Positions 1-9,056 of a DNA stretch of 60,663 nucleotides are shown piece by piece; position 1 is the first letter of the stretch; the number at the start of each line of letters is the position of its first letter. The translations under genes were made by a program, and so were the position numbers. A model generated the notes under the pieces. That model searched no databases. It was given only the letters and a program-made list of their open reading frames with translations, and had not been told where the DNA came from. This stretch comes from UBA3210 sp048359995 (GTDB lineage Bacteria > Bacillota_I > Bacilli_A > RFN20 > CAG-449), in NCBI GenBank assembly GCA_048359995.1, contig DBGCPK010000020.1, forward strand, positions 1 through 60,663. Reading direction: 5' to 3'.

Positions 1-1671
1 AGCGCGGGTACGACGACCTATACGAATACGATCAGTACGTCGAAAAGCGAAACCACTTCGACGATCGAAGAGTTCGCAGGAAAAGAAGGATACTTCTACT
101 TTATCGCGTTAACGGTCACCGACGTTCCTTCCGCTTCTTACGATACCGAGATTTCCGTGACTCCTTTCGCTGAATCGGAGGGTATCCAGATTTCGGGCGT
201 GACGAAGACGGCGTCTGTCGATTCGCTTTTCGTCAATCGCGCGAATATTTTGATTTCCGAGAATATTGAACACGGAAGCGTCAGCGCCAGTTCGCGGGTA
301 GTCGAATCGGGAGATACCGTCGTTTTGACAATTGAGCCTGATAAAGACTATGCGATCAAATCCGTCATCGTCAACAATGCGATTCTCGAACCGACGAACG
401 GCGTTTATTCTTTTGTTGCCGAAAAGGGAGACAATACGGTTTCGGCGACCTTTACTTATCTATTGGGCGAATATGCTTTCGGGGCGCAGACCGGAAATTA
501 TCTCCGTGATGCAATCGTGTCCGAAAGCGCGATCGAACTCACCAACAGCGAAGGAGAATTGTTGAACGTATTGGTGAAAGAAGCAAGCGAAGAAGTCAAA
601 ACGTCGACTTCGTACACGATGTCCGCGCACATTCAGACGGAGAAGTCCACGCCTGTGTCGGAGAATATGGGATATGGTCTCGTTCCGTATTACATCGACG
701 ATGATAATTATTTTATCGTTTATCTGAATTATTGGTCCAGCGATCGTAATTACGAAGTTCGAACCGTTTCTATCGACGGAAGAATCAATGGAGCATTACT
801 ACATGAAACCTATGGTTGGACTGAATCTTGGGCTGATGGTTCGGCGTGGAATCCGTCGAATGGCGTCGATCTTTCGGTGACGAGAAACAAAGGAATGTAC
901 ACCGTCGTCGCTTCCGGAACAAATGATTCGGGAGAGGTGATCTCACTGAGTCGAACGATTACGGTCAATTCTGATATTGAAAGAGTAAAAACTGAAAAAA
1001 TCGGCGTTTATGCGCACGGAGCGGGGAAAACAATCTTCACCGAATTCAGCACAGAAGTCAATCCGGTTTATCGCGATTGGACAATCGCCAATAAATACGA
1101 AAGTTCGATCACGACCGTCACCGAAGACGAAAACGGCGTTCATCTTTATGCCGAATCGACATTGATTGACCAAACTTATTACGATGTTGCGGTCGCGGAA
1201 TTCGATGATGTTGTCGGAGAGACGAAGTACACCTATTCCGCGAATATCGCCAGTTCGCTCAGCGTTCCGGTCGACGGATCCAACTACATCGGTCTTGTTC
1301 CATATTACGTCGATGACAACAACTATCTGATCTGTTATGTCGAATTCAGTTCTTCTACCGGCGGATATGCCAGAGAAGCGCAATTAACCGGCTATATCAA
1401 CGGATCGTGGGTGGGGTATCACGATCTATGGATGTCGGTCGGGGAACAAGGCGATCCGTTGCCTGCTTCTTTCAAAATGGAAATCGTTCGCGACGGAACG
1501 AGTTTCCAAGTTTCCGTTTCGGGAGGAGATGTGTCGCGCACTTTCGATCCGGTGATCATCGACGGCGCTACGGAAGGAACAACAAAATTAGGCGTCTATT
1601 CCAACTGGGGAAACGCATGGCAAGTACCGTCCACATTTATCGATTTGAACGCTGTAAAAACAGGGGAATAA
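1..1671 (+). CDS. Secreted surface protein with lectin-like repeats, 5' end outside window
   Basis: The frame is open from base 1, so this is the C-terminal 556 residues of a larger protein; a GTG at 157 is an internal codon rather than a convincing start. Counting from that GTG, residues about 33-101 look like a divergent InlB B-type repeat (a VNNAILEPTNGVYSFV stretch followed by AVSATF-like strands). Two modules of about 190 residues follow, each with the core Y-G-L-V-P-Y-Y-x-D-D-x-N-Y (673 and 1285) and a downstream D-G-x-I-N-G strand, which resembles concanavalin-A-like folds. There is no LPXTG or C-terminal membrane anchor. The next gene starts 3 bases downstream and carries the same module. 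Binding to glycan is an inference. Confidence 0.8.
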   Translation, partial: SAGTTTYTNTISTSKSETTSTIEEFAGKEGYFYFIALTVTDVPSASYDTEISVTPFAESEGIQISGVTKTASVDSLFVNRANILISENIEHGSVSASSRVVESGDTVVLTIEPDKDYAIKSVIVNNAILEPTNGVYSFVAEKGDNTVSATFTYLLGEYAFGAQTGNYLRDAIVSESAIELTNSEGELLNVLVKEASEEVKTSTSYTMSAHIQTEKSTPVSENMGYGLVPYYIDDDNYFIVYLNYWSSDRNYEVRTVSIDGRINGALLHETYGWTESWADGSAWNPSNGVDLSVTRNKGMYTVVASGTNDSGEVISLSRTITVNSDIERVKTEKIGVYAHGAGKTIFTEFSTEVNPVYRDWTIANKYESSITTVTEDENGVHLYAESTLIDQTYYDVAVAEFDDVVGETKYTYSANIASSLSVPVDGSNYIGLVPYYVDDNNYLICYVEFSSSTGGYAREAQLTGYINGSWVGYHDLWMSVGEQGDPLPASFKMEIVRDGTSFQVSVSGGDVSRTFDPVIIDGATEGTTKLGVYSNWGNAWQVPSTFIDLNAVKTGE

Positions 1672-1674
1672 AAA

Positions 1675-3192
1675 ATGATTAAAAGCAAATGGAGTTTTAT
1701 TGGATTCTGTGCGTTTTTAATCTCTATCTGTTCGGGATGCTCTTCAAGGGCATCCCATTCGGAATACTCTTCGAAAGTTTCTTCCGACGATATCGCTTTA
1801 AATTCGATTTCGGTAAAGATGGAAACTTCAATGCTCTTGGATTCATCTCTTTCTCTTTATTTAAAAGGATCGTGGGACGATTACGCTTCGGCTATTCTTT
1901 TGAACAGAGAGAGCGATTTCGTTTTTATCGGGGAATTGCCCGAACTCTCGCGCGGAACGTATTCCTATTATACGTTGATCAACAACGACGAAAATTATCG
2001 GGAAATTCACGCGTATTCGCACACCTTTTCCCATTCTGAGGAAGAATTGTTTCATCATATCAACGGATATATTGCCATACCGGAAGAAGAACGGTTTTGG
2101 ACAATGGAAAACGGCATGACCGGCAATATCGTCGAAAAGAGCGAATCAGAATTGACGATTGAGAATTACTCATGGTTAAGCGGATTTGCCATGCGCGAAT
2201 GCGAAAACGTGTCGACCTCTTCTTACGAAATTAAGGCGCATTTCAAAGGAACGAAAGGTCTACCCGCGCAGGATGAAACATATATCGGATTCGTTCCTTA
2301 CTATCAGAATGCGGAAAATTATCTTGTCTGCTACGTTCAGTGGTGTGATTGGGACGGATTTGCCAATTGTATCAGAGAAATCGGCATGACCGGATTCATC
2401 GACGGTGTAGATGTCGGGTGGAACGATATCTGGAATCCGTCTTCGATCTCGACGAGTCCGGCGACGGGATTCACTCTCGATTTGTTCCGTGAAGACGAGA
2501 AATTCGTCGTTTCGTTTACAGGAGACGACGGTCAGTCTTTTTCCGGAAATTTTTCGATTTCTCAATTAAAAGATGCTCCGACGGCGAAACTCGGTGTATT
2601 CGTATCCAACGATTTCGTCGAAGTCAGCGGATTTGAAACGGCGGATATAGCGAAACAGGAAGAAGAAACTTATGGTTACATGGTCGTCGGATCCGTCGAT
2701 TCTCTTCGTTTCGTAAGCGCTTCGGAATTCGTTATGAGCAATAGCCGATGGTGCGACGGTTTTGTTCTGCGCGAAGATCCTTCCGTCGATGAAAAATACA
2801 CGGTCAAAGCGGTAATGCAAGGAACGAAAAGCGCGGAAAATTCAGAGAATGTTTACATCGGATTGATACCATATTATCTTGACGAAAACAACTATTTGCT
2901 TGTCTATCTGCAATGGTTTGACGGAAAACTCAAATCTATTGGGTGTACAGGATTTCATGACGGCGTTTCTTTGGGGTGGAATGATTACTGGAATTTTCAG
3001 AATTTGGAAATCGAACCTTTCGACGCGGTTGAACTTTCCACTGAAGTTGATGTTGCGAAACATTCCTTGGCGTTGTCTTTATCGGGCATTCGCGAGGAAA
3101 AAACTTTTTCTCTGATCGATCGGGCGGGGAAAAAGGTCGGAGCGTATTGTATGTCGGATACCGTGTCGTATACGCGTTTTGAGGTGAATTAA
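1675..3192 (+). CDS. Lipoprotein with two lectin-like modules
   Basis: A 505-residue lipoprotein: residues 1-22 form a signal peptide ending in the lipobox ICSGC. Residues about 140-320 and 335-505 are two copies of the module also seen in the preceding gene, with YIGFVPYY at 2281 and YIGLIPYY at 2854, each followed by a G-x-x-D-G-V-x-x-G-W-N-D-x-W strand. The residues before the first copy match nothing I know. An AGGGG ribosome site lies just upstream, and the gene is in an operon with its neighbours (3-base gap upstream, 0 bases downstream). It probably displays a carbohydrate-binding surface outside the membrane. No catalytic signature is visible. The fold is inferred from the aromatic/Asp-Asn pattern only. 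Confidence 0.8.
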   Translation: MIKSKWSFIGFCAFLISICSGCSSRASHSEYSSKVSSDDIALNSISVKMETSMLLDSSLSLYLKGSWDDYASAILLNRESDFVFIGELPELSRGTYSYYTLINNDENYREIHAYSHTFSHSEEELFHHINGYIAIPEEERFWTMENGMTGNIVEKSESELTIENYSWLSGFAMRECENVSTSSYEIKAHFKGTKGLPAQDETYIGFVPYYQNAENYLVCYVQWCDWDGFANCIREIGMTGFIDGVDVGWNDIWNPSSISTSPATGFTLDLFREDEKFVVSFTGDDGQSFSGNFSISQLKDAPTAKLGVFVSNDFVEVSGFETADIAKQEEETYGYMVVGSVDSLRFVSASEFVMSNSRWCDGFVLREDPSVDEKYTVKAVMQGTKSAENSENVYIGLIPYYLDENNYLLVYLQWFDGKLKSIGCTGFHDGVSLGWNDYWNFQNLEIEPFDAVELSTEVDVAKHSLALSLSGIREEKTFSLIDRAGKKVGAYCMSDTVSYTRFEVN

Positions 3193-4743
3193 ATGAAAAC
3201 GAAAAGAAAAAAAATCGCATTGTCGATCGCTATGCTCTTTCTAGTATCTTGCCGCTCGTCTTCGGATACTTCGTCGGTTTCGAAAAATCTTTCTTTGGGA
3301 AAGATCGCGGGATTAGTTTCGGAGACGCTTCATGTCGATTTGGATTACGACGATTACAGGATCGTTTTCGAAGACCCCTCTTTGGCGGAAGTCCATTACG
3401 ACGAAACCGGCGCGACGTTTTCGTTTCTGAAAGAAGGCGAAACGCGTTATCAAGTAATCACAGGGGAAAAAAGATATACGGGGGATCTTTTTGTTTACGA
3501 TTTTTCTTATACCGGTATGAAAAGCACCATTCTCAATCAAAACGTTCGGTTAATTACTTGCGGTTTGGAAGGAAAAAAGTGCGAATTTTATTCCGACGAC
3601 GAGACGATCGCACTCGTCGACTCATCGGGTGAAATAACTCCGGTCAAAGAGGGAACCTGTACGATCGGCCTTACTTGGAACGACGTACGATATGAGAGAC
3701 CGTTTACCGTTTTGAAGGAGATCGATACGATTACCTCGTTTTCCATTGAGGAAGGAATGGTCAATTTCTACGGAAGGAATGAATTTTTAAACGCACAGGT
3801 CAATTTCGACAACGAGGCCAGCGGGTTTGAATTTTCTTTTGTCGGAACGGAGTGCTTTGCTACCTTAGGAGGCTTTTATAATTCCGCCTATGGACCGACG
3901 CGTTTACAAGTTTATCTCGACGGAAAACTCTTTTCCGAGCAACCCTATTTTCAACTGGATAAAGGGGCGATTCCTGCCCGTTATCGGATCGTTTACGATC
4001 TGACTCCATCATATCATACGGTCAAAGTTTTGAAGATGACCGAAGTAGGAGCGACGTCCGCATCGCTTTACGATCTTTCTTGTACGGGTTACTTTCTTTG
4101 CCCTGAGGATAAATCCAATTTGAAAATCGAGGTTTATGGTGATTCGATCACTGCAGGATACGGAAACCTTCGTTCCGACAATGTTCCGGACGGCACGAAC
4201 GCTGAATTGCAAAATACATTGCGGACATATGCCTGCATTGCTGCCGAAACGATGAACGCGCAGATCAACGTTCACGCCCGAAGCGGGATCGGTCTTTCGA
4301 TCGCCGGAAATATCGTCGGCGATTTCAATATGAATACGCGTTACGAATATTTGACGCCGATGAGTTATCGGAAATGGAATATGCACAATTACATTCCGGA
4401 CATTGTCATCGTCAATCTCGGAACAAACGACTCGTGGTCGGGGAAATTCGATCGTCAGGTTTTCGTCGAAGAATACCTCCGATTCGTCGATCGTCTCAGA
4501 GAAGCTTACGGGAGCGAAGTCCGATTCATTCTTTGCTGCGGATTTATGGAAGAGGGAATTTATCCGATTTTGGAAAAAACAATCTATCCGAATTTGCTTC
4601 AAAGAGGAATCGACAGAGTGATAACCTTGAAACTGGATAAATCGCAGAGCAACGGACACCCTGTCGAAGAGGAACACATCGCTTGTGCGGAGAAGATCGT
4701 CGCGGCGATTCAATCGCTGCTGGTGAATTTTCCGAAACGATGA
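3193..4743 (+). CDS. SGNH/GDSL hydrolase lipoprotein, CE2-like esterase
   Basis: A 516-residue lipoprotein (lipobox FLVSC near residue 20). Residues about 100-175 look like a bacterial Ig-like segment, about 185-310 like the jelly-roll that precedes the catalytic domain in carbohydrate esterase family 2, and 315-516 form the SGNH domain. The nucleophile block is YGDSITAGYG, block III is NLGTNDS and the final block is SNGHP. In many SGNH enzymes an Asp stands two or three residues before the catalytic His; here that position is Asn or Ser, so the enzyme may use a Ser-His dyad, as some CE2 members do. The GAGGTGA ribosome site lies in the end of the preceding gene. It probably removes acetyl groups from a surface or dietary glycan; substrate unknown. 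Confidence 0.85.
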   Translation: MKTKRKKIALSIAMLFLVSCRSSSDTSSVSKNLSLGKIAGLVSETLHVDLDYDDYRIVFEDPSLAEVHYDETGATFSFLKEGETRYQVITGEKRYTGDLFVYDFSYTGMKSTILNQNVRLITCGLEGKKCEFYSDDETIALVDSSGEITPVKEGTCTIGLTWNDVRYERPFTVLKEIDTITSFSIEEGMVNFYGRNEFLNAQVNFDNEASGFEFSFVGTECFATLGGFYNSAYGPTRLQVYLDGKLFSEQPYFQLDKGAIPARYRIVYDLTPSYHTVKVLKMTEVGATSASLYDLSCTGYFLCPEDKSNLKIEVYGDSITAGYGNLRSDNVPDGTNAELQNTLRTYACIAAETMNAQINVHARSGIGLSIAGNIVGDFNMNTRYEYLTPMSYRKWNMHNYIPDIVIVNLGTNDSWSGKFDRQVFVEEYLRFVDRLREAYGSEVRFILCCGFMEEGIYPILEKTIYPNLLQRGIDRVITLKLDKSQSNGHPVEEEHIACAEKIVAAIQSLLVNFPKR

Positions 4744-5162
4744 AAATATAAAGGCGAAATTATGCAAAGACGAAAACAGAACAATTGTCTTAGATGATTC
4801 GAGAAATTATTTAAATTTTATTCAGACTCAAATAATGTAAAATGTGAAGATATCAAAAAAACATTTTAGAAAAGGCAAAAACTAACTTAACTATGTGCTA
4901 CGAATCCCTTATGACGGATATGCAAAAGAAACAATTAAAATCACTAATATCTGAAAGAGTTGCCGTATTGAAAGGCATAGGAGTGAATAATGGAGAATAA
5001 AGAACTACATTAGGAGAATTGATCCGGTTAAATATTCGAAAGTCTATATGCAAGGAACAACTTAAAACCATATTTTTCTCTTCTATCGAAAACTTTTTAT
5101 GTATTTTTCATTTTCTTTTCTTTATATACATATTTCTTCTCCTTGACTATATCGCACGAAAA
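4744..5162. other. AT-rich gene-free stretch
   Basis: About 420 bases of sequence clearly more AT-rich than the flanking genes. The longest reading frame I found (4893-5000, 35 codons) has no ribosome site and is followed by further open sequence after its stop, so it may be a decayed gene. No promoter or repeat stands out. The drop in GC suggests a degraded insertion or an old gene remnant. Confidence 0.5.
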
Positions 5163-5202
5163 AGCACATCAGATTACAAAATCTAATGTGCTATCTTTTT
5201 TT
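5163..5202. terminator. Bidirectional intrinsic terminator
   Basis: A 13-base inverted repeat with one mismatch (AGCACATCAGATT and AATCTAATGTGCT around ACAAA, 5163-5192) is flanked by T runs on both strands. It can end transcription of the leftward binding-protein gene and stop rightward read-through from the esterase operon. Confidence 0.8.
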
Positions 5203-5261
5203 GAGTCCGTTTTAATCAAACAGGTTCGTCGACTGCGTGCTTTTTTGGCTTTACGTTTGAT

Positions 5262-6269
5262 TCAGATTTGCTTCAAAATGCTGTCGGTTACGATTTTATC
5301 AAACGGAACTTCGGCGTCGGAATCCAGTTCGCCGGCTTCTTTGACGATCGTAACGAGTTTTGAAAAACTCGCTTCGGAGAATGACGGCGTTTTCGGCCAC
5401 GCTTCGATCGAAAGATAGTTCGACATCACGTTGGTCAATTCTTCCTGATCGCTGGAAGTGAAATCGGGGGATAAATACGGTATGATCGCTTCAATGTCGT
5501 TTGAATGAACGAAATCGAGTCCCTTTTTGATCGCGCGGCTGAATTTGACCAGTTTGTCTTCGTTTTTTCCCATATAGGATTTCAGAGAGGAGAAGCAGGT
5601 GTAAGGAATTTCACCGGAATCCTGCCCCAATGAAGCGAGAATATGCCCCTTTCCCAATTTTTCGACTTGGGTTGCTACCGGTTCGAAAGCCGTGACAAAA
5701 TCGGATTCTCCCGCGACGAAAACTCCGGTCATCGCGTCGAAAGAGACGTCGGTGCGGATATTGACATCTTTGCTCGGATCGTTTTCCCCGAATTCGATTC
5801 CTTTTTCTCTCAAAATGTGTTCCAGTGTCATTAAAGGCATTCCGCCTTTTCTTCCTCCGATGATCGTTTTTCCGATCAGCATTTCATAGGAAAAATCCTC
5901 GATTCGATCCCGTCCTAAGATAAAAGATCCGTCTTTCTGCGTCAATTGCGCGAAGTTGACCGCGTAATCCTTATTCCCGTTGACGTAATTATAAACGGTT
6001 GCTTCGGGACCCATCAGTCCGATGTCGGCTTCTTTGGAAATCAGCGCGGCCATCACTTTGTCCGCGCCGGGCGTGGTGATGATATCGACGTCGATGCCTT
6101 CTTCTTCGAAATAACCGGCATTTTTAGCCACGTACATCGGAGCGTAAAAGATGCTGTGCGTTACTTCCGCCACCGTAATCGCGTTTTCTTTTTTTGTACA
6201 GCCTGTCAACGGGATTAAACCGAGCAGCAAAGGGAAAAAGAATAAACCTTTCGTCAAATTTCTTTTCAT
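5262..6269 (-). CDS. NMT1/SsuA-type ABC substrate-binding lipoprotein
   Basis: A 335-residue lipoprotein. The start at 6269 is chosen because GGAG lies 7 bases before it; an ATG 12 bases further upstream overlaps this ribosome site. The signal peptide ends in the lipobox PLTGC. The mature part begins ITVAEVTHSIFYAPMYVA and continues with AGYFEEEGIDVDI and an EADIGLMGPEA stretch, the hallmark of NMT1/THI5-like and SsuA-like periplasmic folds that bring sulfonates, pyrimidine precursors or other organics to an importer. No permease or ATPase is adjacent. A permease-ATPase pair of the matching class lies at 54589-56187, and a second binding protein with permease lies at 9720-11406. The ligand cannot be read from sequence. 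Confidence 0.85.
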   Translation of the reverse strand: MKRNLTKGLFFFPLLLGLIPLTGCTKKENAITVAEVTHSIFYAPMYVAKNAGYFEEEGIDVDIITTPGADKVMAALISKEADIGLMGPEATVYNYVNGNKDYAVNFAQLTQKDGSFILGRDRIEDFSYEMLIGKTIIGGRKGGMPLMTLEHILREKGIEFGENDPSKDVNIRTDVSFDAMTGVFVAGESDFVTAFEPVATQVEKLGKGHILASLGQDSGEIPYTCFSSLKSYMGKNEDKLVKFSRAIKKGLDFVHSNDIEAIIPYLSPDFTSSDQEELTNVMSNYLSIEAWPKTPSFSEASFSKLVTIVKEAGELDSDAEVPFDKIVTDSILKQI

Positions 6270-6354
6270 GATGATCTCCATTATACATTTATCTATATGT
6301 TTCCTTTGAAAAAAGGTTCGTTTGCCATTAGGCGATGAAATTTTTTCCCGTCTG

Positions 6355-6363
6355 TGATATGAT
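6355..6363 (+). promoter_or_regulatory. Extended -10 promoter (TGaTATGAT)
   Basis: TGaTATGAT lies 23 bases before the phosphoesterase start codon, with no good -35 element. An extended -10 promoter fits this pattern. Confidence 0.45.
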
Positions 6364-6385
6364 TAAACAGAACAGAGGAGATTTT

Positions 6386-8425
6386 ATGAAAACGAACAAA
6401 AGCAAAAAGGTTATATGGATCGTCGCGGCGATTTTCCTTGCTCTGGGCATCTGTTCCTGCAAGACGAATTTGCAGGCAAACTCCTCTTCGGAAACGTCGA
6501 AAAGCGATCCGATTTCTGCTGTTCTGTCGGAGAACCTTTCTAACGGACATTCTTCCGACGGCGGGGTGAGCAGCGCAAACGAAAGCGAAACGCGGGAATT
6601 GAATCTGAATTCGGAGAATTCTCCCGAGGCGATCGGGTACGAAGTCGGAAACACGTCACAAAAGTACGATGCGATCGAAATGGAATACGTTCGCGCGTAC
6701 AAAAAAGAAAGCGCCCATGTTGCACTGGCGAAATCGGGCTTTATCACAAACGGAAAGGATAGCCCGTTCGGCGAACTTTTGAGTTTTACGATCGGCTATT
6801 CGCTCGTCGAAAGCGAAGAAGCTTCTTCCGAAAACGAAAACGGATTCGGATTTGTCCGTTACAGGGTTTCGGAGAATTACATCGATAATCCCAACGATTA
6901 CGGGCAGGAAATACGGACGGTGGGACAGGAAGTGACGATTAACTGTCCGTCGGATAAAACGGCGCATTACGTTTCGATTTGGACGCCCCGCGCCATTCGG
7001 ATCGACAATTTGACTTTTCATTATAAAGAAGGAGAGTATGTCAGAGACTATTCCAATTTTCAAATTCAGGTCATTTCGACCAACGACGTTCACGGTCAAA
7101 TTAAGGAGACGGATTCCTATCCCGGATTGTCGAAACTGACTTCGAAAATGCAGTCGATCGCTTCGGAAAAGGATCAGTACAATCTCTTCATCGATCAGGG
7201 AGATCTCTATCAGGGAACGGCCGAAGCCGGACTTTCATCGGGATACAATATGGACGACTTCCTGATCGTCAACGGGTATGAATCGACGACGCTCGGCAAT
7301 CACGAATTCGATTGGGGCGAGGACAGAATCCGAAAACATCGGGATTATCTGACGATGCCGATTCTTGCGGACAATATCCGATATAAAGACGGTTCGATTC
7401 CGGAATGGTGCGAACCGTATAAAATGGTTTCCCGAAACGGCGTAAAGATCGGCATTATCGGCGCGATCGGAGATTGTTACTCTTCGATTTCGTATTCGAA
7501 AGTGGAAAATCTGTCCTTTTTGAGCGGAAACAACCTGACCGAACAAATCAAAAAGGATTCCCGAACCTTAAAAGAAATGGGAGCCGCGTTCGTCATCTTA
7601 TCGATTCACGACGGAAGCGGAAGCGAAGAAGACGGCGTCTCTTCTCTCTCTTATTACGATGTCGAACAACTCAGCGGCGGCGATTACGTCGATCTGGTAC
7701 TCGAAGGGCATTCCCATTCCCGTTACGCTTTCTTCGATCGGTACGGCGTGGGACACGTTCAGAATTACGGAAACGGAGGCTCCTTTTCGGTTTCCTCATT
7801 GCAATGCACCTTTGATCCGTCTGTCGGAGATTATCGGGTGACGATGGCGGAAAGCGGAAGCATCGTTCAGTACGGAAGCGAAACCATCCGCACGGTCGAA
7901 GAAGACGAGACGATGAAATCCGTCGACGCGTGGTACGCGAAGTACAGGTACGGGAGCATTCAAAGCGAGGTTTTGTCGGAAGCAACCTCGATGAACAGCG
8001 CGGAGATCTGTTCGCTGGTGGCCAAACTGTATTACGAATACGGGCTCGCTCAAAATACGGGCTATCCTTTGGCTCTCGGCGGAGGATTCCTGAGTCTGAG
8101 AACCCCGTACTCTCTGTCGGGAAGGGTTACCTACGGAGACGTATACAATATTCTTCCTTTCGAAAACGATCTGGTTCTTTGCTCGATCAGCGGAAAATAT
8201 CTCAAAGAAAAGTTTGTCCAGACGACCAATTCGCGTTATTACGTTTATTACGACGAATTGGATGTGGATTCGATCGACGACGCGGAAACCTATTATATTT
8301 TGACGGATACGTACACGAGCGATTATCAACCGAATCATCTGACCGTAGTGAAAAACTTTTCGCTCGTTCAAGATAATTACTATGCGCGCGACCTTTTGGC
8401 GGAATACCTCAGAAATGCGGAATAA
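6386..8425 (+). CDS. 5'-nucleotidase-like metallophosphoesterase lipoprotein
   Basis: A 679-residue lipoprotein starting at the ATG behind GAGGAG; the upstream in-frame ATG lacks a ribosome site. The lipobox is GICSC, followed by a Ser/Glu-rich linker to about residue 75 and an unassigned beta-rich region to about 220. The metallophosphoesterase domain shows the metal-binding blocks TNDVHGQI (about 231), DQGDLYQGT, TLGNHEFDWG (about 306) and EGHSHSRY (about 441). A 5'-nucleotidase C-terminal domain follows (GRVTYGDVYNILPFENDLV). It fits the UshA/CD73 class, which removes phosphate from extracellular nucleotides or cyclic nucleotides so nucleosides can be taken up. All metal ligand blocks are present. 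Confidence 0.9.
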   Translation: MKTNKSKKVIWIVAAIFLALGICSCKTNLQANSSSETSKSDPISAVLSENLSNGHSSDGGVSSANESETRELNLNSENSPEAIGYEVGNTSQKYDAIEMEYVRAYKKESAHVALAKSGFITNGKDSPFGELLSFTIGYSLVESEEASSENENGFGFVRYRVSENYIDNPNDYGQEIRTVGQEVTINCPSDKTAHYVSIWTPRAIRIDNLTFHYKEGEYVRDYSNFQIQVISTNDVHGQIKETDSYPGLSKLTSKMQSIASEKDQYNLFIDQGDLYQGTAEAGLSSGYNMDDFLIVNGYESTTLGNHEFDWGEDRIRKHRDYLTMPILADNIRYKDGSIPEWCEPYKMVSRNGVKIGIIGAIGDCYSSISYSKVENLSFLSGNNLTEQIKKDSRTLKEMGAAFVILSIHDGSGSEEDGVSSLSYYDVEQLSGGDYVDLVLEGHSHSRYAFFDRYGVGHVQNYGNGGSFSVSSLQCTFDPSVGDYRVTMAESGSIVQYGSETIRTVEEDETMKSVDAWYAKYRYGSIQSEVLSEATSMNSAEICSLVAKLYYEYGLAQNTGYPLALGGGFLSLRTPYSLSGRVTYGDVYNILPFENDLVLCSISGKYLKEKFVQTTNSRYYVYYDELDVDSIDDAETYYILTDTYTSDYQPNHLTVVKNFSLVQDNYYARDLLAEYLRNAE

Positions 8426-8435
8426 GGAGAGAAAA

Positions 8436-9056
8436 ATGAAAGAAATCGAAAAGATGATGGGCGGAAAAATCTACAATCCGAATGACCCCGAATTGATGGA
8501 GAAGCGAATAAAGGCACACGTCTTGTGCCACCGCTTCAACGCGCTTGAAGAAACCGAAAGCGCCGAAAGAGAAGCAATTCTAAGAGAACTTCTATCCGAA
8601 AAAGGAGAAAATGTTTTCTTGCAGGGACCGATTTATTTCGACTACGGATTCAACACGAAAATCGGAAAGAATTCATACGCAAATTTCAATCTGACCGTTT
8701 TGGACGTCTGTCCGGTGTCCATCGGCGAAAATGCGTTTATAGGACCGAATGTTTCTTTTTTGACTCCGAAGCACCCGCTTTGCTTTTCGGATCGGAATCT
8801 CTATTTCGACGAAGAACTGAAAATGATGACGGATAAAGAATACGGCGCGCCGATTACAATCGGAGATAACGTATGGATTGCCGGAAACGTGACCATTCTC
8901 GGCGGCGTTACAATCGGAAGCGGTTCGGTGATCGGCGCAGGTTCGGTGGTCAATAAAGATATACCGGAAAATTGTCTGGCTTTCGGAAACCCTTGCAAAG
9001 TGAAAAGAGAAATCACGGAAAAAGATCGGTTGGAATTTCATCCCGAATGCTTTTAG
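8436..9056 (+). CDS. Maltose/galactoside O-acetyltransferase family protein
   Basis: A 206-residue left-handed beta-helix acyltransferase. The start follows AAGGAG 10 bases after the preceding stop. Residues 1-55 are the typical N-terminal Mac domain, and hexapeptide repeats run from about 75 to 190 (VSIGENAFIGPNV, ITIGDNVWIAGNV, VTIGSGSVIGAGSVV). The catalytic His lies in LTPKHP, and the C-terminal FGNPCKVKREI is typical of Maa/LacA. These enzymes move acetyl from acetyl-CoA to sugar hydroxyls in the cytoplasm. It is in an operon with the phosphoesterase, although no functional link is evident. Its TAG overlaps the TAA of the convergent regulator gene by 4 bases. Confidence 0.9.
   Translation: MKEIEKMMGGKIYNPNDPELMEKRIKAHVLCHRFNALEETESAEREAILRELLSEKGENVFLQGPIYFDYGFNTKIGKNSYANFNLTVLDVCPVSIGENAFIGPNVSFLTPKHPLCFSDRNLYFDEELKMMTDKEYGAPITIGDNVWIAGNVTILGGVTIGSGSVIGAGSVVNKDIPENCLAFGNPCKVKREITEKDRLEFHPECF

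Noticed and set aside
4009..4767. A 252-codon minus-strand frame opposite the esterase
   Set aside because: It is antisense to the SGNH blocks, and no promoter or ribosome site is present.
4893..5000. A 35-codon frame in the AT-rich gap
   Set aside because: It has no ribosome site or recognisable product, so it is noted only as a possible relic.
5163..5192. Palindromic repeat considered as CRISPR or mobile-element end
   Set aside because: It is a single copy, flanked by T runs on both strands, so it is a terminator. I saw no CRISPR array anywhere in the window.
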